A DNA stretch of 64,000 nt from Macrobrachium rosenbergii. Lineage: Eukaryota; Arthropoda; Malacostraca; Decapoda; Palaemonidae. Below, piece by piece: positions 28,821 through 42,654 of the stretch. The stretch spans positions 41,709,509 through 41,773,508 of the forward strand of contig NC_089767.1 in NCBI RefSeq assembly GCF_040412425.1, given 5' to 3'. Numbering within the stretch: the first letter of the stretch is position 1; the number at the start of each line of letters is the position of its first letter. The notes beneath the pieces are model-generated. The model searched no databases. It saw nothing but the letters and a program-made list of their open reading frames with translations, and was not told the DNA's origin. The position numbers and the translations under genes were made by a program.

Positions 28821-29065
28821 CACTTATCCATCTATTTCCTCTCTCTTACTTATCTAGGAGCACTTATCAATTTATTTCCTCTCTCTTAATTATCTACGAG
28901 CACTTATCAATCTATTTCCTCTGTATCTATGAGCACTTATCAATTTACTTCCCCTCTTATCTATCTACGAGCACTTATCAATCTATTTCCTCTCTGTCTA
29001 CGAGCACTTATCAATATGTTTCCTCTCTCTTATTTATCTACGAGCACTTACCAACCTACTTATCC
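28821..29065. repeat. Minisatellite, 32-45 bp units, 6 copies
   Basis: TACGAGCACTTATCAATCTA then TTTCCTCTCTCTTATCTATC with variable ends. It begins precisely where the family A copy ends (CTACGAG is shared), so the array seems seeded by the element's 3' terminus. Confidence 0.88.
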
Positions 29066-29149
29066 ATTTCTTTTCTGTTCCTACCCCTCCTAAGCTGAGG
29101 TCATTACGCTATTTTTAGAGTTTTGTATTTTTCCTTACTTTTAGCTCCA

Positions 29150-29154
<5 letters not shown>

Positions 29155-29219
<65 letters not shown>
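29155..29219. repeat. (CT)n microsatellite
   Basis: Pure CT repeat. Confidence 0.98.
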
Positions 29220-29222
<3 letters not shown>

Positions 29223-29515
29223 CCACGTGGGATGGCGTGTTTCCATTTCTAAAAATACCCTTCCTTCGTGACTGTGCTAAGTACTAGTGGTAGAAATAGG
29301 AATTGCTCCTGACAATTGCTACAACCGTGGTTTGTGCGATAACACAAACAAGTAATAAAACAAGGACAGAAGACTTCCGAGATTTTTTGTAATTTAAACT
29401 TACAAAAAAACAAGTTGCAATACTGATAACAAATTACTTTCCCGTAAAAAGAATCTTTTGTTCCCTGCAATTTCCAGATATAATATATTTCCTACTGCAT
29501 TATGCTGAAGGTTTT
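29220..29515. other. Non-coding unique sequence
   Basis: No feature recognised. Confidence 0.4.
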
Positions 29516-30815
29516 AAGATAAAATTTCCTTGGAAGAGGTAATTTATAATTCTGTAAGGTGTAATTCCCTTAGAAGAGGTAATTTATAACTATGTAAGGT
29601 GTGATTCCCTTAGTATGTAAGGTGTGTAATTCCCTTAGAAGAGGTAATTTATATTTCTGTAAGGTGTAATTTCTTTAGAAGAGGTAATTTATAACTCTGT
29701 AAGGTGTGATTCCCTTATTCTTTAAGGTGTAATTCCCTTAGAAGAGGTAATTTATAATTCTTTAAGGTGCAATTCCCTTAAAAGAGGTAATCCCTAACTC
29801 TGTAACGTATAATTTCCTTAGAAGAAGTAATGCACGATTTTGTAAGGTGTAATTCACTCAGAAGAGGTAATTTATAATTTTGTAAGGTGTAATTCCCTTA
29901 GAAGAAGTAATTTATAATTCTGTAAGATGTAATTCCCTTAGAAGAGGTAATTTATAATTTTGTAAGATGTAATTCCCTTAGAAGAGGTAATTTATAATTC
30001 TGTAAGATGTAATTCCCTTAGAAGAGGTAATTTATAATTCTGTAAGGTGTGATTTCCTTAGAAGATGTATTCTGTAAGGTCTAATTCCCTTAGAAGAGTT
30101 AATTAATAATTTTGCACGGTGTAATTCGCTTAGAAAAGGTAACATAATTCTGTAAGGTGTAATTTGTAATTCCCTTAGAAGAGGTAATTTATAATTCTGT
30201 AATGTATAATCCCCTTAGAAGAGGTAATTTATAATTTTGTAAGGTGTAATTCCCAAGAAGATGTAATTCATAATTCTGTAATGTATAATTCCCTTAGAAG
30301 AGGTAATTAATGCATAATTTCCTTAGAAGAGGTAATTAATAATTCTGTAACATGTAATTCCCTTAGAAGAGGTAATTCATAATTCTGTAATGTATAATTT
30401 CCTTAGAAGAGGTAATCAGTAATTTTGTAACTCATAATTTCCTTAGAAAAGGTAATAATTCTGTAAGGTGTAATTCCCTCAGGAGTGGTAATTTATAATT
30501 CTGTAATGTATAATTCCCTAAGAAGAGGTAATTTATAATTCTGCAAGCTGTAATTCCCTTAGAAGAGGTAATTCATAATTCTGTAAGGTATAATTCCTTA
30601 GAAGAGGTAATTTATAATTCTGTAAGGTGTAATTCCCTTAGAAGAGGTAATTAATAATTCTGTAACGTATAATTTCCTTAGAAGAGGTAATCAATAATTC
30701 TGTAAGGTGTAATTCCCTAAGAGAGGGTAATTTACAATTCTGTAAGGTGTAATTCCCTTAGAAGAGGTTATTTATGATTCTGTAAGCTGTAATTCCCTTA
30801 GAAGAGGTAATCTAT
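29516..30815. repeat. 40-bp minisatellite, 1.3 kb, about 33 units
   Basis: Consensus GAAGAGGTAATTTATAATTC then TGTAAGGTGTAATTCCCTTA. Many units carry indels (20-50 bp range), so reading frames collapse throughout. There are no unique spacers between repeats, so it is not a CRISPR-like array. It is the largest minisatellite in the window. Confidence 0.96.
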
Positions 30816-31059
30816 CATTTTCATACTTGATTCAAGATTCACGTCTAATTTGGAAACTTGCTTTCAAAACTCTCCCAGAAATTACGCGACCCAACAGACT
30901 TAATGAAGTATTGACTTTTCACTCTCTCCATCAAGTCACATCACTCATAATTTAATCCTATTCATGCGGTGCAGGGCTCAGTAAACCAAGTCTCTAACGG
31001 GCCATGGATTTTGGTCGAAGTTAACCTCATTCTTTTGGTCTACTTTTCGACAAAACCTC
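30816..31059. other. Non-coding unique sequence
   Basis: Nothing recognised between the minisatellite and the hAT MITE. Confidence 0.4.
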
Positions 31060-31385
31060 TTTTAAATCAGTGGTTCTTAAACTTTTAATACTACCACGCC
31101 CCTTCTAAGAGTTGATCCTTCCCCCAACGTCGCCCCCTCCCCGCCTGGCATCTATGAGTAAAATTCACTCCCAGATTTAAATGAAAATAAAAAAAAAGAC
31201 AAAGAGAATGGGTGTTTTCATTCTTTAGGGAAAGAATTAATGTGATACTTGACACTGCTTCTTAGCGACCGTTGTTAAGAGAATAACGAATATAATTAGA
31301 GAAATTTCAATTTTTCCCTAGGGCTCGCGCTCCCCTTGGAAATTGCTGACGCGCGCCCCCCAGGTTGATAACCATCGTTTTAAAC
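31060..31385. mobile_element. hAT MITE with 8-bp target duplication
   Basis: Element body 31068-31377, starting CAGTGGTTCTTAAACTTTTA and ending TTGATAACCATCG, a mutated inverted copy. The flanks TTTTAAAT and TTTTAAAC differ by one base, fitting the 8-bp duplication typical of hAT transposons. It shares its interior (CTAAGAGTTG-TCCTTCC, GCATCTATGAGT, GACACTGCTTCT, TCCCTAGGGC) with the copy at 46.8 kb in reverse orientation. Confidence 0.88.
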
Positions 31386-31497
31386 CCTTGTCATCATCTA
31401 TTTTTGCCAAGCTCATTAACAACACAAAACCCAAGGAAATGAATCAATCTCCTCCGCCCTCTTCCCCCAACCCCTTAATCTTCCTTAACTCGCTTCA

Positions 31498-31817
31498 CTG
31501 AATTGAACTGAATACAGCATTTAGGCCAAAGACCAAACACTGAGATCTATGAGGTCATTTACCACTGAAACAGAAATTGACAGTAAAAAAGGTCTGAAAG
31601 GTGCAACAGGAGGAAAACCTCACAGTTGCACTATGAATCAACTGTTAAAAGAGGGTTGAGGAAAGTAAGGTGAAAGAAGAGAATGTGAATGGAGGTACAG
31701 TAAAAGGAACGAAATGGGGTGCAGCTAGGGCCTGAGGAATGCACGCTGCAAACAACCTCAAGTAATGCCTACAGTGCGCCGCATGAGGTGCACTGACGGC
31801 ACTAACCCACTACGAGG
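31498..31817 (+). mobile_element. Family A dispersed element, full length
   Basis: GAATTGAACTGAATACAGCA, ATTTAGGCCAAAGACCAA, CAGAAATTGACAGTAAAAAA, GCAACAGGAGGAAAACC, AGTAATGCCTACAGTGCG and GCACTGACGGCACTAACCC are all present in order. It is the most complete copy and a good reference for the family. Confidence 0.93.
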
Positions 31818-31852
31818 TTAACTCGCTTCAGCTCGCCTCTCCCCGCCCTCCC

Positions 31853-31857
<5 letters not shown>

Positions 31858-31911
<54 letters not shown>
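31858..31911. repeat. (CT)n microsatellite
   Basis: CT repeat 40 bp beyond a family A copy. Confidence 0.97.
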
Positions 31912-31917
<6 letters not shown>

Positions 31918-32328
31918 GATTGATAAAGCAGTTTGGGATCATTACGCATTAATGGGGAGAGGATTGTTTGCATGCAAGTAACCAAGAGGAATATCAGGGT
32001 ATCGTCTGATGATATGGTATTAATCTCCGCCCCCTCCACCCCCCACCTTTTTTTTTTTAACTTCAACCTAAGGTCACGATGTTCTTAAATACGGGAATCC
32101 TGTTTTCTCTTCCATGAGTAAATTGTTGATGTAGGTTGTGTTTTCAACAAGTAGAGCGTGGGGATACTCGCTGCTACAGCTATATTTAGGGAGGCGTTAA
32201 ATGCGCAGTCATGGGGATATATTTACACTGGCCCTTTTATCTCAAGTCTATGAAACTCCGAAATTACACGGGAAATGGCTCTTGTTGCAAAATGTACGAA
32301 GGATAATGTATATCTTACTTGACTGGGA
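31912..32328. other. Non-coding unique sequence
   Basis: No feature recognised. Confidence 0.4.
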
Positions 32329-32397
32329 ACCAAAACGTTTGATGATGCAATACAAGTGTATAAACTTTAATTTGTCTTCCTTTTGATTGCTCAGTCG

Positions 32398-32466
<69 letters not shown>

Positions 32467-32520
32467 TATAAGTAACCAAAACGTTTGATGCCGGTCTTCC
32501 TTCTTGTTCAGTCGATAATG
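32329..32520. repeat. Tandem duplication bearing an (AT)n array
   Basis: AACCAAAACGTTTGATG ... TCTTCCTT ... TCAGTCGATAAT occurs twice (near 32329-32401 and 32473-32519). At the end of the first copy, GATAAT runs directly into about 65 bp of AT repeat. Confidence 0.88.
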
Positions 32521-32649
32521 TCAAGGACAAAGTTGTCACAAAGTTCAGACTTCTCTTCCCCTCACACTCACTAAGTTTTTAACGAATTCCCTCAACCTTC
32601 TTAGGTGTTTCTCGTTTTGTGATCTTAATTACGTGTCTTGGAAAAAATA

Positions 32650-32720
32650 CGGAAACTGACAGTAAAAGTTAAGCGCCAATTGAATGGGCAAAAGATGGGA
32701 AGAAAGAGAATAAAATGATC
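32650..32720 (+). mobile_element. Family A fragment
   Basis: GGAAACTGACAGTAAAAG and GATGGGAAGAAAGAGAATA match family A, with the centre deleted. Confidence 0.6.
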
Positions 32721-33205
32721 GATCACCAAAGAACCTATATACAGAAAAATATGGGAAACTAATGATCAACAACGAATATTATGGAGAAAAGAATCAACGT
32801 CAATAAAATTGCATGAATGTTGATAAGGCTAAGGAACAAAGATACTAAAAATATAATTTTTAAAATGACGCATACACAGGCTATCCAATGACAGAAAATC
32901 TTACTGAGATTTGCCATCTAATTACATGTGATTTTTTACGCGAAACTGCATTACAGTTTGTCAGACTAAGTCGCCTACATTTTTTCCTCCAAATGCTGGC
33001 GTTGCTTTACTTTTTTGTCGTTATTTATTTTCCTTTTTTCTTCTTTTGTGAAGGAGACAACGCAGCCCAGACACTGATATCTCGTGACAGTGATCACCCG
33101 AGACATGTCAGAAATTCGTCTTCCCTCTCAGGCTATTTCTGAAGCACAAAATGATGCGATCGTGCTTTTTTCTTTTATGTCTACGAGTATCTGGACACTT
33201 CTGAT
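32721..33205. other. Non-coding unique sequence
   Basis: No feature recognised; the frame at 32888-33142 has no domain. Confidence 0.4.
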
Positions 33206-33488
33206 AGAACAGAATAGAATATAGAATTTGGACCAAAGGCCAATCGCTGGGACCTACGAGGCCGTTCGGGGCTGAAACGGAAAGTGACAGCGAGAAGGTT
33301 TGAAAGGTGTAACAGGATAAAACCTCGCATTTGCACTATGAAACAGTTGTAGAGAGGGTGGAAAGTCAGAGGGAAGAGAGAATATGAACGGAGGTACAGT
33401 AAAAGAAGTGAAAGATGATGTAGCTAGGGGCCGAAGGAATGCTGCAATGACCCTCAAGTAATGCCTACAGTGCACCATGTGAGGTGAA
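33206..33488 (+). mobile_element. Family A dispersed element, near full length
   Basis: GAACAGAATAGAATATAG, AATTTGGACCAAAGGCCAAT, CGCTGGGACCTACGAGGCCG, GTGTAACAGGATAAAACCTC, TAGCTAGGGGCCGAAGG and AATGCCTACAGTGCACCATG occur in family order. Confidence 0.92.
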
Positions 33489-33682
33489 CACTTCTGATCA
33501 ACAGTTAACGAATAAGCTAGTTGATTTTAAGGATCAAATACGATTTCATTATTCTCGGATGTTCAGTTAAATATGATTATTATGTATGAGAAAACGTCCC
33601 TTCTTCCTTGTTACTCTTCTCGGAAAAAATGACATCATAAATGGCGTAATATTTCTGTTTTCAAGAATAAATTGATTGATTA

Positions 33683-33755
33683 TGATTATGAAATTTAGGT
33701 CTTGAAGACCAAGCGCCGGGCCCCATCAGGATTATTCAGCGCAGCAATGAAGATG
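33683..33755 (+). mobile_element. Family A fragment, 5' end only
   Basis: GAAATTTAGGTCTTGAAGAC then CAAGCGCCGGGCCCCATCAG and ATTCAGCGCAGCAATG. Only the first 70 bp remain. Confidence 0.75.
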
Positions 33756-34183
33756 AAATTTATAAATTAATATGAATAATAATGACATTTTCCTTATTAC
33801 ACATACTACCCAAAGTCTCACGGACTCCCATTTATACTTGAGCATAACTTCAACATTCTTGGTGGTTAGACATCACCTTAGCTATTAATGATAGCCAAAA
33901 AAGATACTTTAAAATTTTGAGCATAATTTCTTTCCTCGTCCGAAAGATTACTGAGTAATTCTTAGTACTTTCTGAATATTGTTTTTAATATTTTCTATAG
34001 TATTTTTTTGGCGTTACAATTCCTTGTGGTATTTCTGAAATATCAGAATAAATATTAAGTCTGTGTTCCTTGCTAAATATTGCTCTTCAATAGTAAATGA
34101 AATTATGTCTGATGAGATAACTGGCAGATATAAGCAGTTTTATCAAACTTATCGTTATATGTTATTTCTGAAATGAATGTTGC

Positions 34184-34265
<82 letters not shown>

Positions 34266-34300
34266 TAATAATAAATAAAATAATAATAATAATGCGTTGC

Positions 34301-34338
<38 letters not shown>
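34184..34338. repeat. (AAT)n array, interrupted
   Basis: Two AAT tracts; GTTGCTAATAAT precedes both (near 34180 and 34297), again showing tract-plus-leader duplication. Confidence 0.95.
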
Positions 34339-37300
34339 CAAAGTTAATTTTCCTGTGATGAAATGACCTACAAATAGTAAACATGAACAAATAGTAAACA
34401 AAGCCTGAGCTTCCCACACTCCTTTATATAGTGGCATGGCATCTTTAAGACTAGTTTACTGCTTACTCTACTAGCAACTGTCCGAGTAAAATTGAGAGTA
34501 TACCATGTGATGTATTATCATTTCTCTGTTCCCCTTTTCCGTCTTTATTCCCTTAGCTTTCTGATCTACGTTTTGTTTTATATACCTCGACAGAATAAGC
34601 TTTTTTTTTTCTCTATTTTTTCAGTCTTCCTCAGTCATTACGATCAGGTTATGTCATGGGATTTAACATGATAAACTAATGATCTTAAAAATACTATTTT
34701 CTCCCTCTCTCTCTCTCTTTCTTCTTTGTCCCAAAATGAATAAGACAAACATGCATAAGTCAATAAAACGAAAAGAACAGCAAACTTTGGTCAGCAGTGA
34801 ACTGCGCAAGAAGTAGTCATAAACCAAATTAAATATCTTGATACATAAATAAAAGACTGCATGTACTGTAAATAAAACCCCTTAATGATATGGAATTTAG
34901 GCTCCCAACAACAAGCCTCGTCTCATCAGCGTCTGATGGAAAACTCGTTATTATCTGTATATTATCCGCAACACATATTCTTCCCTCCTCCCAATGCCGC
35001 AGAAGCAAAAGAGTTGCCAGATGCCCTGTTTACAAGCTGCGTGTTCCCGAGGCTTTCAATTACCGTGACGGCATTACAATAGGAACGCATTCAACAGAAA
35101 GCCATAATGGAATTAAATTAACGTGCGTATTGTAATTTGGTAAACTAACTTACTTTGCTGCGTCAGCCGCCTCGGGAGATGTATGTTTCCGACAGCACCT
35201 CCACTCTCTCCAGTGGGAGGGAGAAATTCCACGACCGGTTGAAAATTCTGAGAGCAGAGAGCAGGGGTGATTCGAGTTTATCTACATCGGCGTTTAGTCT
35301 GAAAAAAAAAATTAGTTAGAAATCATGGAAACTTTTCGATTTTAAGACAGTATGTTGTTCTTTACGTACACATAATATATATATATATATGTGTGTGTGT
35401 AGATATTTTCAAGTAGCAAAGCGCTTTGTGTCAAACCAAATTATGTCACGAATTAAAATAAAATTTCGAAAAGGAAAAAATTTATTCGTTACCACATTTG
35501 GTCCTTTTTCTGTAGGATCCAGTATAAAGTTTCTGAACCTAAAACAATTACGGGTCTATGTTGCTACCTAATCTCCGACATCATTCTATCACCATTTGTT
35601 ACTTCTCTTCCCAAGTGCCTTACTCATATTACACTTACATTCAGACGAATTTTTACTGGGTAGTACAATTCGTCTGTGACTTCCCTCCTCCCTTCTACGC
35701 TATTTCCAACTAACCGATAGGTCTATTTTGTTAGCCATAACACTGCTACGTCTACTTGTTCACTGACTCTACTGACATCTCTCAGAGATCTGTTCAATAT
35801 ACTTCCCTTTCTTCGTGTTTTCATCAGTGACCTCATTCAGTACCCATCTTGCCTTACACATCCAGTAACAGATCAATATTCAAAAGTTGGCTTTGCATAC
35901 CAATATCCTTTATATCTCTTTATCCGCATTCTTCATTTTCCTCTTGTCGCTTTCCATATCATACAAATGGAAAAGTTTTCCTGTCAAACGTTCTTTTCCA
36001 ACATTAACACAAAATACATCCCCTACATATGTTCGTTGCCGTCCAACAACAATGTTCAACATATCCCATACAAAGATCGTCGCCTGACAACTGTCACCAC
36101 CGTACGGCAGTAACTCCGTGATAATCCCGTCAAATTGGCGGCAATTTCGTTACCATTCTCAAATGAAACTCGCATCAGTCACTCTGCCTTTCTCATTCCA
36201 TTATTAATGTTCGACATTCTTGCAAAATACTAGCTTCATTGCGGTGGAACTGTAACATCTGACAACACGTATGTCTTGTTGCTAAACTCCATTAACCGAT
36301 GATTCCTCTACCGGTACTTTCTTCAGAGTATTTGCAAAGTAACGCCGTAACATCCGAAAACCAAACTGGCCCTCAACTCTTTTTCTCTCCCTTTCTTATA
36401 TTTTTCGTTACTATCCTGTAATTTTGTTTCTGGTCAACTTATACAACAGTTTTATAAGTACAAAAAAATGCTGACGATTTGGGAAAATTAATCGTTTTTG
36501 AAAATAAAACTAAGACGACGGTTTGATCCATTCGAACGGTGAGGATGTTCTGAAGTTCCTGACAATCTTACGACAGCAACCCGTACCCACTGTCATTCAT
36601 GTCTAGCTGTCATGTTGAGTGACAAAGTCCGCCTTCTTATATACCCAGTTGCATCCTGAAGGATAAAGTACATGATAAGAAAACATTCAATAACGCCATG
36701 AGCCCGGCCCCTCCCACTTACAATGTCTGTCACTCTGATAATCGACTCCTAAAACAGTAAAGGTAATTCTTTAGTAAAGTCGACCCTTGGTGGACGCACC
36801 GGGGCTAATTGCTTTATATAGAGATAATTCTTACCCAGGGTTGGTGAAAAGCAAGCTAAAACATCTTGCCTTGAATGATGCGCTACTGAAATGAGGAACT
36901 GTTTGTCTAATATAACTTGGTGCCAGGGATGTGGAGAAGGGGTTCCCGCAAGGTGCTTTGCTGAAGCTAGACCTAGACCGATGCTCGTAGACAGAGCCAT
37001 GGTTACCAAATAAACCTTTTCCTCCGTTAAATTAAGAGGATATGAAGACATATGAACGAAATTCAGAAAAGCATTCCAAATGGTGATTATGAAATGAATT
37101 GTTTCTAGAAACACGTACAAAACTGAAATCATCAGTCTATGTACTCAGCCAACCTCGAGTCCATTAACCTAACCTGCCATAAACCTTTCTTCTTTCTTTC
37201 TCATTGGATAGCTGCACTAGCGCTACATTGAATATTTACTTTGCACCATGTCCTACAACAGATCACATGAAAACCTTTTTTTTTTTATTAAATCCCTTGC

Positions 37301-38536
37301 TAATGACCTAGGCAAAGGTTTGGAGGGCTAAGCTAAGGGGGAAACGGTTGCACTGTCCCGCCCTCCGAACCAGTTGGTGTTAGCCTAGATACCGCCAACA
37401 GATTATTACCGTTATTTGTAATACTGTTATTATGGTTGCTATTACTATATAACAAAGGTAAATTTTTGTTTTGATAATAGGCCCCTATTTTGCATGAACG
37501 GCATAGTCAGTACCAGGCCCATGGGTATGAACTTTGAAGCATAGGCCTATAACAAAGATGGTATATACATCTCGTTGACGTAAATTTACATAGATTATTG
37601 TCTGCTTTTCGTAATAAGGATGCTTTCGCTTAAAACAAAATATTTCCAATATTGAGAACTAGTATTAAGCTAAAATAATACCGACAACAATACCCCAACA
37701 TCTGACAATCAAGTCTGTACATTCCGTAGGCCTATACCCTTCACAAACCAAAATCTTTCGACCTTTCTTACCTCTAATTCTCATTCTAAAGTGCTCTAGA
37801 CGGCAAAACACATCTCTGGGATTATAACAGACCGACATTTCCTATTAAATTTGCGCCTGCTGAAACGAAACACCGAAATATTTAGTCTGTAGGGGGACCG
37901 GGAGGAGCCATGAGGTTGTACGTCACTTAACTAAGTCAAGTTCTTGGGGACTGGTGAAGGGGTGGGTGGAGAGGTCAGGCCATGGGACAGGTGAAGGTGG
38001 TGCTCTCCCATAATGACAAAAATAACGTGATATTTATTCAAAAAAAGCTGCTTAAATTCGATTATTTACTTTCACAACGATAATATTATCGTTTATATTT
38101 ATTTATTCTCTGACTAATGTCAAAACATTTGTATGAGGAAAAATCTACCAGCACGTAAATCATCGGAAACCGGTAATGTTTCTGCTTAGCAAGTTTATCT
38201 TAGAAAAACAAAACATTAAAACATACTACACCTCATATAATGTAATATTTGCAGAAAATTTATTTCTGATTCAAGAAACCAGTCATAACTAGAACTATGG
38301 CAAAAAGTGTGCCAGGGTTAATATTTTGGAAAAATTAAAAGCAAAAAACTGGTAACTGTTGATTTAGGTGATTACTAGGCCTATACCCTATGTGTTACTG
38401 TTGATATATCTATGTTAGCTGCTCCAACATTTTTTTATATATATGCGTCCAAAACACTTTTATGTATATATTTTATATTTTTTTTTTATTAACTCACCTA
38501 GAAGACATATTGCCCTTCAATCATACGTGAGCATTT
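34339..38536. other. 4.2 kb without recognised gene or repeat family
   Basis: Unique AT-rich sequence. Short open frames (for example 36749-37132 on the - strand) carry no recognisable motif. A T/C-rich composition at 35570-36430 hints at an old repeat but none is identifiable. A regulatory role cannot be judged from sequence. Confidence 0.45.
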
Positions 38537-38932
38537 TTTAGTTTTCTGTTGACGGCTTTGACTGTTCTTCCGCACTTTTTCTGTCCGCCCCCAGATCTTA
38601 AAAACTACTGAGGCTAGAGGGCTACAAATTGGTATGTTGATCATCCAACATCCAATCATCAAACATACCAAATTGCAGCCCTCCTGCCTCAGCAGTTTTC
38701 ATTTGATTTAATGTTAAAGTTAGCTATAATCGTGCGTCTAGCAACGATATAGGATAGACCACCACCGGGCCGTGTTAAAGTTTCATGGGTCACGGCTCAT
38801 ACAGCACTATATCGAGACCACCGAGAGATAGATCTATTTTCGGTGGCCTTGATTATAAGCAGTAGCGGCTGTACAGAAAACTCGATTTCGTCGAAGAAAC
38901 CTCGGCGCATTTTTTTACTTGTGATGTTAATA
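38537..38932 (+). mobile_element. Family B element, full length
   Basis: It has AGTTTTCTGTTGACGGC, the long stem arms (AAAACTACTGAGGCTAGAGG; CCCTCCTGCCTCAGCAGTTT), CACCACCGGGCCGTG, the ACCACCGAGAGATAG hairpin and TACAGAAAACTCG. The 3' terminal hairpin CGTCGAAGAAACCTCGGCGC and the ending TTTTTTTACTTG follow. Confidence 0.93.
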
Positions 38933-40930
<1,998 letters not shown>

Positions 40931-41309
40931 TCAGTTTTCTGAAAAGAAAACTATTGTGCCGGCTTTGTCCGTCCGCACTTTTTTCTGTCCACCCTCAGAT
41001 CTTAAAAACTACTAAGGCTAGAGGGCTGCAAATTGGTATGTTGATCATCCACCCTCCAATCATCAACCATACCAAATTGCATCCCTCTAGCCTCAGTCGT
41101 TTTTATTTTATTCAAGGTTAAAGTTAGCCATAGTCGTGCTTCTGGCAACGATATAGACCAGGCCACCACCAGCCGTGGTTAAAGTTTCATGGGCATTATA
41201 TCGAGACCACCGAAAGATAGATCTATTTTCGGTGGCCTTGATTATGCGCTGTAGCGGCTGTACAGAAAACTCGATTGCGCCGAAGAAACTTCGGCGCATT
41301 GTTTTACTT
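40931..41309 (+). mobile_element. Family B element, full length (best reference copy)
   Basis: Order of parts: 5' hairpin AGTTTTCTGAAAAGAAAACT; CTTTGTCCGTCCGCAC; a stem of about 38 bp per arm around a loop containing TGATCATCCACCCTCC; the AATCGTGCTTCTGGCAACG-type block; a second stem ACCACCGAAAGATAG / CTATTTTCGGTGG; TACAGAAAACTCG; a 3' hairpin GCGCCGAAG-AAA-CTTCGGCGC; then TTTTACTT. It is non-coding. Confidence 0.94.
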
Positions 41310-42167
41310 CTTTTCTCTTTATCTCAAAGTCCTAACACAATTGTTTTATTTTTACAACTAAGGTACTCGTTCATATATATACATGTACGTTTTACAACCT
41401 CCCCCTTCGGGTAATTGCTTCAGTTTTTTAGAAGCATAAACCTCTTAATTGCGTTCATAACTCAATTTGTGTTTTCTTTTCAGGAAGGAAAGTTACACGA
41501 TACACAAAGCGTCAATAATTAAAGCAACAACGGCATGCGTGTTATTGCAGCCATAAACCACAAAGGGGGAAAGGAAATCACAAGAATAAAGCGAATTCCT
41601 TTACATTTAGCAAACACACAAGGTCACACAAAGTGCCAAAATCATTAGACCCAATCAGCTCCCCCCTTCCTCTGGGTCTCACCCCATTTCACTAAAAGCT
41701 CCGACGATAAGATAAAAAAAAACGCGCGCCATAAATCTGAAAATGAAAAACGGCGCCAACTGGCTCAATGGAACCTGTTTATAGACTCTGCAATAGTCGT
41801 AACCCACCCTAAACACCTGAACTCGGTAATTACCCTCAAATGACGCCAGTAAAAGGTCGCGTTAACTATCTACCATCCTCCTACCCCCACCCCCACACCC
41901 ACGAACCAACCCAGAGCAATTGCAAGTCAGGAAAGTGGTAGGCGGGTGACTCTGATTACCAGTTATCCGGTGTGATGACTTCGCATGTCGCTGGGAACGG
42001 TGCCGAATTGGCCCACCCCCCTCTCGCCTGTTCTGGGACGTGGCAGGACAGGAGCCCGCTGCAGAGGCACGAGACTTGTGTGTCCCCTGTCCCTGAGCGT
42101 CTGGGATGAAGATGTGACCAATAAAATTTAATTGCCAGGCCGTGATTAAGACGCTGCCTTCTAATGC

Positions 42168-42208
<41 letters not shown>

Positions 42209-42386
42209 CATCTCTTATCCTGCATGTCAACTACAGATACTTAAGGAAGAATGATTTCAGCGATATGCTAATCAAACCAATATAAACTTGAAAAGCGAAT
42301 TGTCTTCAATAGACTTATCATTTACTCTTTTGTTTTCTTCTTATCATTTCCTTATCATTTACTCTTTTTTCCTTATCATTTACTCT
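41310..42386. other. Non-coding; (AG)n at 42174-42206
   Basis: A relatively GC-rich patch at 41870-42110 has no recognisable exon. A duplicated CTTATCATTTACTC motif lies at 42316-42386. Confidence 0.45.
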
Positions 42387-42654
42387 GGGACCAATGAGGT
42401 CATTCAGTGCTGAAATGGAAACTGACAGTAAAAGCTTTGAAATGTGTAACAGGAGGAAAACCTCAAAGCAGTTGCACTATGAATCAATTGTTAGGAGAGG
42501 GTGGGAAGTAAGGCGGAAGAAAGAGAATACGAAAGGAGGTACAGTAAAAGGAACGAAAGGGGTTGCAGCTAGGGGCCGAAGGCACGTTGCAAAGAACCTA
42601 AAGTAAAGCCTACAGTGCACCGCATGAGGTGCACTGACGGCGCTACCCCCCTAC
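42387..42654 (+). mobile_element. Family A dispersed element, lacking the first 40 bp
   Basis: Begins within the hairpin (GGGACCAATGAGGTCATTCA) and continues through GAAACTGACAGTAAAAG, AGGAGGAAAACCTCAAAGC, GGTTGCAGCTAGGGGCCG and GGTGCACTGACGGCGCTA. Confidence 0.93.

Noticed and set aside
29516..30815. CRISPR-like array
   Set aside because: Repeats are contiguous with no unique spacers, and the genome is eukaryotic.
36749..37132. 127-residue - strand frame
   Set aside because: No recognisable motif, no splice or expression support, and composition like the surrounding non-coding DNA.
41862..42230. 122-residue - strand frame in a GC-richer patch
   Set aside because: Examined as a possible upstream TTLL2 exon or separate gene; it contains AG-repeat-derived residues and no family motif.
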